Below, piece by piece: positions 60,376-64,000 of a stretch of DNA of 64,000 nucleotides. A program made the translations under genes and the position numbers. The notes below the pieces were generated by a model. That model searched no databases. It was not told the origin of the DNA and saw nothing but the letters and a program-made list of their open reading frames with translations. Each line of letters starts with the position of its first letter. Position 1 is the stretch's first letter. The stretch lies in contig NZ_CP039887.1 of assembly GCF_005221305.1 (NCBI RefSeq), positions 682,001 to 746,000 on the forward strand, given 5' to 3'. The DNA is from Neisseria subflava. GTDB lineage: Bacteria; Pseudomonadota; Gammaproteobacteria; Burkholderiales; Neisseriaceae.

Positions 60376-61812
60376 ATGAAAACCTTTTCCCAACTGCTCA
60401 ACCACCCCGATATTTCCTTTTCCCCGATTTCAGACGGCCTCAAAGTTGGCAATCCGGCAACGGGCGAGGCTTTGGCATTTGTCCGTAAGACTGATTCAGA
60501 CGGCCTGAAGCTTTTGATTCAAAAGGCAGAGGCGGTACAAAAATTATGGGCGGCAAAAACTGCGTTGGAGCGTGCCGATGTGTTGTGGCGTTGGTATTTT
60601 TTGATTAAAGAAAACAAAGAAGAGCTGGCGCACATCATGACGATGGAACAGGGCAAAAGCCTGACCGAAGCTCGCGGCGAGATGGATTATGCGGCTTCGT
60701 TTGTGCGCTGGTTTGCCGAAGAGGCGAGGCGGATTGACGGCGATGTGCTGACAAGTGTGAAGGCGTCGCAAAAACTGGTCGTGTTGAAACAGCCCATCGG
60801 CGTTACCGCCGCGATTACGCCGTGGAACTTCCCATCTGCGATGATTGCGCGCAAGGCTGCGCCTGCTTTGGCGGTGGGCTGCGCGATGATAGTCAAACCT
60901 GCGTCGCTCACGCCTCTGAGCGCGTATGCGCTGGCCTTGCTGGCTTACGAAGCAGGTGTGCCGCAGGATTTGCTCCCCGTCGTCAGCGGCCGCGCTTCGG
61001 AAATCAGCCATGAATTTGCCACGAATCCGACCGTGCGCAAAATCAGCTTTACGGGTTCGACCGAAGTCGGTGCAAAAATTTTTGCTGACAGCGCGGCAGA
61101 CATTAAAAAACTGAGTTTGGAGCTGGGCGGCAACGCGCCGTTTATCGTGTTTGACGATGCCGATTTGGACAAAGCCGTCGAAGGCGCGCTGTCCAGCAAG
61201 TTCCGCAACAGCGGTCAGACCTGCGTCTGCACCAACCGCGTTTACGCTCAATCCGGCATTTACGACGAATTTTGCCGCAAATTAAGTGAAAAAGTGGCCG
61301 CGCTCAAATTGGGCAACGGCTTGGAGGATGGTGTGAACCAAGGGCCGCTGATTGAGGAAAAAGCAGTGGAGAAAGTCGAGCAGCACATCGCCGACGCATT
61401 GGCTAAAGGCGCAAGTTGTCTGACCGGCGGTAAACGGAGCGCATTGGGCGGAACGTTTTTTGAGCCGACTGTTTTAAGCGGCGTTACGGCGCAAATGGCG
61501 GTAGCTCGCGAGGAAACCTTCGGGCCTTTGTGTCCGGTGTTCCGTTTTGAAACCGAAGCCGAAGTCATCGAGGCTGCGAACAATACGGAATACGGTTTGG
61601 CAGCTTACCTTTTCACCTCCGACACTGCCCGCCAATGGCGCGTCGGCGAAGCCTTGGAATACGGCATGGTCGGCATCAATACGGGCTTAATCAGTAATGA
61701 AGTAGCACCGTTTGGCGGCGTGAAACGCAGCGGTTTGGGACGTGAAGGCAGTAAATATGGTGCGGATGAGTATTTGGAACTGAAATATTTGTGCATTGAT
61801 GTAGCGGAATAA
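60376..61812 (+). CDS. gabD: Succinate-semialdehyde dehydrogenase (NAD(P)-dependent)
   Basis: Aldehyde dehydrogenase of 478 aa that oxidises succinate semialdehyde to succinate. Family motifs are PWNFPSAMIARKAAPALAVGC near residue 153, FTGSTEVGAKIF (NAD binding) near 228, LELGGNAPFIVFDDAD with the catalytic Glu near 250, and SGQTCVCTNRVYAQSG with the catalytic Cys near 285. The N-terminus is short and carries two DUS copies read as SDGLK. No gabT or other GABA gene is near, so the physiological aldehyde is inferred. Confidence 0.9.
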   Translation: MKTFSQLLNHPDISFSPISDGLKVGNPATGEALAFVRKTDSDGLKLLIQKAEAVQKLWAAKTALERADVLWRWYFLIKENKEELAHIMTMEQGKSLTEARGEMDYAASFVRWFAEEARRIDGDVLTSVKASQKLVVLKQPIGVTAAITPWNFPSAMIARKAAPALAVGCAMIVKPASLTPLSAYALALLAYEAGVPQDLLPVVSGRASEISHEFATNPTVRKISFTGSTEVGAKIFADSAADIKKLSLELGGNAPFIVFDDADLDKAVEGALSSKFRNSGQTCVCTNRVYAQSGIYDEFCRKLSEKVAALKLGNGLEDGVNQGPLIEEKAVEKVEQHIADALAKGASCLTGGKRSALGGTFFEPTVLSGVTAQMAVAREETFGPLCPVFRFETEAEVIEAANNTEYGLAAYLFTSDTARQWRVGEALEYGMVGINTGLISNEVAPFGGVKRSGLGREGSKYGADEYLELKYLCIDVAE

Positions 61813-61823
61813 GGCTGCACGGT

Positions 61824-61860
61824 AAAGGTTGTCTGAAATTTGATTTCAGACGGCCTTTTT
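61824..61860. terminator. DUS hairpin after gabD
   Basis: AAAGGTTGTCTGAAAT (one base off) and ATTTCAGACGGCCTTTTT form the stem with a T-run. Confidence 0.82.
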
Positions 61861-61999
61861 CAAACGCAGAAAACTTACTAATCAATCTTATATCATTATT
61901 AATTATTTGCATAAAAAACAAAAATTAAAGAACTATATTAAAAAACAAAAGTCATAGTTCTATGATTGGTATTACTTTCACAAAAAAATGGTAATGTGA

Positions 62000-62212
62000 A
62001 TGTTTAAGAAAATTTTAGTCCTGTTTTGTGTAGCTTTTATCGGTGCATGCAGTTCCTTTGATGGGAACGGTTTGACAAATGGCTCATATTCTCAAGGAAA
62101 ACGGCTTGACCCGAATTGTGATCATTATGCTGTCGGCGGTAATGGTGGCGGTTGTACACCGTCAGGTCAATGGCATCTTAAAGATAAACAAGGACAAAGA
62201 GTGCCATTCTAG
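62000..62212 (+). CDS. Small hypothetical lipoprotein
   Basis: A 70-residue product with a clear lipoprotein signal (MFKKILVLFCVAFIGACSSF, Cys at residue 17) and a short Gly/Asn-rich mature part with two further cysteines (DPNCDHY and GGGCTPSGQWHL). No family recognised. There is no strong ribosome site. The upstream 130 bases are AT-rich. Confidence 0.6.
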   Translation: MFKKILVLFCVAFIGACSSFDGNGLTNGSYSQGKRLDPNCDHYAVGGNGGGCTPSGQWHLKDKQGQRVPF

Positions 62213-62250
62213 TTTTTAAAAATGATTGTAGAACGGGCATTTAATTATTT

Positions 62251-62286
62251 AGGCCGTCTTAAATTTGGTTTTCAGACGGCCTTTGT
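62251..62286. terminator. DUS hairpin between small lipoprotein gene and mdh
   Basis: AGGCCGTCTTAAA (one base changed) pairs with TTTTCAGACGGCCT between two converging genes and leads into TTTGTTTT. Confidence 0.75.
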
Positions 62287-62287
62287 T

Positions 62288-63274
62288 TTAGAGTAGATCT
62301 TGGATGGCTGAACGTTCTTCTTCCAATTCGGCCAGTGTGGCGGTAATACGTTTTTGGCTGAATTCATCCGACAAATCCAAGCCCCGGACGATGCGGTAGC
62401 TGCCTTCGTCACAAATGACGGGGAAGCCAAAAATCAAACCTTCAGGAATGCCGTAAGACCCATCGGATGGAACGCCCATGGTTATCCATTTGCCACTGCT
62501 GCCGAGCAACCAGTCGCGCAGGTGATAGATGGCGGCATTGGCGGCGGAGGCCGCAGATGATGAACCGCGAGCAGCGATAATTGCAGCACCGCGTCCGGCG
62601 ATTTTCGGCATGAAGACCTCGGTGTTCCAATCGGGTTCGGTAATCATGTCTTGGACGGACTCGCCGTTGCTGGTGGCGTAGCGGTAGTCGGCGTACATGG
62701 TCGGGCTGTGGTTGCCCCAAACGCACATTTGCTCGATGGAAGTAATCGGGCGGTTGATTTTTTCGGCAATTTGGCTGACGGCGCGGTGGTGGTCGAGTCG
62801 CATCAGGGCAGTGAAATTTTCCGGCGGTATATCGGGTGCGGATTTCATGGCGATGTAGGCGTTGGTATTGGCCGGATTGCCGACGACGAGGACTTTAACG
62901 TTGCGATTGGCAACTTTGTTCAACGCTGCGCCTTGTACTTTGAAAATTTCGCCATTGGCGTGCAGCAAGTCGGCGCGCTCCATGCCTTGTGTACGCGGGC
63001 GCGCACCAATCAAGAGGGCAATGTCGGCATCTTTGAAGGCGACTTCGGGGTCGTCTGTGGCGAAGATGTCGGCAAGGAGCGGGAAGGCGCAATCCTGCAT
63101 TTCCATAATCACGCCGCGCAATGCCTGTTGTGCCTGCGGCAGGTCGAGCAACTGCAGGATAACGGGTTGGTCGCGTCCGAGCATGATGCCGCCGGCGATA
63201 CGGAAGAGGGTGGCGTAGGCGATTTGGCCTGCCGCGCCGGTAACGGCGATTCGGACGGGTGGCTTGAGGGTCAT
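62288..63274 (-). CDS. mdh: Malate dehydrogenase (NAD-dependent)
   Basis: Interconverts malate and oxaloacetate. It is 328 aa of the cytosolic-type MDH common in beta-proteobacteria. The NAD loop TGAAGQIAYATLFRIAGG is at the N-terminus, VVGNPANTNAYIAMKSAP is near residue 130, and the catalytic LDHHRAVSQIAEK and WGNHSPTMYADYRYA are near 160-195. Many Neisseria rely on the quinone-linked enzyme Mqo; the presence of this soluble enzyme here is worth noting. Confidence 0.94.
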   Translation of the reverse strand: MTLKPPVRIAVTGAAGQIAYATLFRIAGGIMLGRDQPVILQLLDLPQAQQALRGVIMEMQDCAFPLLADIFATDDPEVAFKDADIALLIGARPRTQGMERADLLHANGEIFKVQGAALNKVANRNVKVLVVGNPANTNAYIAMKSAPDIPPENFTALMRLDHHRAVSQIAEKINRPITSIEQMCVWGNHSPTMYADYRYATSNGESVQDMITEPDWNTEVFMPKIAGRGAAIIAARGSSSAASAANAAIYHLRDWLLGSSGKWITMGVPSDGSYGIPEGLIFGFPVICDEGSYRIVRGLDLSDEFSQKRITATLAELEEERSAIQDLL

Positions 63275-63345
63275 ATTTTTCCTTTTGAAGTCGTTGTTTT
63301 ACTTGATTTTTGGATTATAGCAGTATTATGGGGAGAATGATGTAG

Positions 63346-63380
63346 AAAGGCCGTCTGAAATTTGATTTTCAGACGGCCTG
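63346..63380. terminator. DUS hairpin after phoH-family gene
   Basis: AAAGGCCGTCTGAAAT and ATTTTCAGACGGCCT form the stem, closing the minus-strand gene at the right edge. Confidence 0.8.
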
Positions 63381-63395
63381 AAGTGTTTGAAAAGA

Positions 63396-64000
63396 TTATT
63401 CGCCGTTTTTCTTTTCAGCTTGTTCTTCTGCTGCTTCATAGGCTTCGACGATTTTCTGCACCAAAGGATGGCGGACGACGTCTTCGCTGGTGAAGGTGTG
63501 GAAATACAGGCCTTCTACATCGCGCAGTTTTTCGCGTGCATCTTTCAAGCCGGATTTGATGTTGCGCGGCAGGTCGATTTGGCTGATGTCGCCGGTAATG
63601 ACTGCTTTGGCACCGAAGCCGATACGGGTCAGGAACATTTTCATTTGTTCGGGCGTGGTGTTTTGTGCTTCGTCCAAAATGACATACGCGCCATTTAAGG
63701 TGCGGCCGCGCATATAGGCCAGCGGCGCAATTTCAATCAAACCTTTTTCCATCAATTTGGTTACGCGGTCGAAGCCCATTAAATCATACAGTGCATCGTA
63801 AAGTGGTCGCAGGTAGGGATCGACTTTTTGCGCCAAATCGCCCGGAAGGAAGCCTAATTTTTCGCCTGCTTCGACTGCGGGGCGAACCAAAACGATGCGT
63901 TCGATTTGGTGTTTTTCCATGGCATCGACTGCGGCGGCAACGGCAAGATAGGTTTTACCCGTACCGGCAGGGCCTAAGCCGAACACGACATCGTGGTTGA
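63396..64000 (-). CDS. PhoH-family ATPase, 5' part outside the window
   Basis: The C-terminal 201 residues of a PhoH-like P-loop protein; the frame stays open to the right edge, so the N-terminus is missing. The Walker A loop GLGPAGTGKTYLAVA lies a few residues from the edge, with Walker B VILDEAQNTTPEQMKM near the middle and ITGDISQIDLPR after it. In many bacteria phoH-like (ybeZ) lies beside ybeY and acts in rRNA maturation, but that neighbour cannot be seen here. The C-terminal tail is Glu/Ala-rich. Confidence 0.92.
   Translation of the reverse strand, partial: NHDVVFGLGPAGTGKTYLAVAAAVDAMEKHQIERIVLVRPAVEAGEKLGFLPGDLAQKVDPYLRPLYDALYDLMGFDRVTKLMEKGLIEIAPLAYMRGRTLNGAYVILDEAQNTTPEQMKMFLTRIGFGAKAVITGDISQIDLPRNIKSGLKDAREKLRDVEGLYFHTFTSEDVVRHPLVQKIVEAYEAAEEQAEKKNGE

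Overview
The window is a 64 kb chromosomal stretch from a Neisseria. The clearest evidence is the DNA uptake sequence (DUS) GCCGTCTGAA, which occurs dozens of times on both strands. It sits mostly in inverted pairs just after genes, where the two copies form terminator-like hairpins. Nearly all copies have the 12-mer form AGGCCGTCTGAA. This AG dialect is known from commensals of the N. subflava / N. mucosa / N. flavescens type, while N. meningitidis and N. gonorrhoeae use ATGCCGTCTGAA; only two copies of the AT form were noticed (19714-19725 and 60272-60283). Gene order agrees: hisZ-purA, lolB-ispE-tRNA-Gln-prs-rplY, bfrA-bfrB and dnaG-rpoD. No phage, insertion-sequence transposase or CRISPR array was seen, so this is mostly core genome.

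Layout. 0-8 kb: hisZ, purA, anaerobic pyruvate formate-lyase and its activase (with FNR-like and Fur-like boxes upstream), proS. 8.1-8.6 kb: an AT-rich gap with a cluster of DnaA-box-like sites. 8.6-13 kb: formaldehyde detoxification esterase, recA, aroA, a Nudix hydrolase. 13-18.5 kb: TPR protein, lolB, ispE, three identical tandem tRNA-Gln genes, prs, rplY. 18.6-23.6 kb: iron-sulfur cluster genes (hscB, iscA, iscU, iscS, iscR) interrupted by arfA, a small HhH protein, a broken small ORF and an AT-rich YaaW-family gene. 23.9-33.4 kb: lldD, dsbD, folE2, a trans-sulfuration enzyme, two small envelope proteins, fpr, a purine deaminase, bioB. 33.6-45 kb: miaA, tadA fused to a TfoX C-terminal-like domain, a lone squalene/phytoene synthase, htpX, hemF, a run of envelope lipoproteins (NlpC/P60, PLD, LysM-M23), surE, a cupin, a periplasmic rhodanese, and an AhpD-like protein divergent from an AraC regulator. 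45-54.5 kb: typA, bfrAB, a methyltransferase, an HTH-fused leuA with operator-like sites on its promoter, purE and a CpoB-like lipoprotein. 54.5-64 kb: pcnB, rpoD, dnaG, gabD, mdh, and a phoH-family gene cut by the right edge.

Two themes link the genes. The first is iron and redox: IscR autoregulation, the split-function bacterioferritin pair, and Fur-like boxes near pflB and lldD. The second is envelope maintenance through a set of lipoproteins and their LolB receptor. The most unusual items are the HTH-LeuA fusion with matching inverted repeats in its own promoter, the oriC-like DnaA-box cluster far from dnaA, the foreign-looking gene inside the isc cluster, and arfA ending in a terminator hairpin inside its own reading frame.
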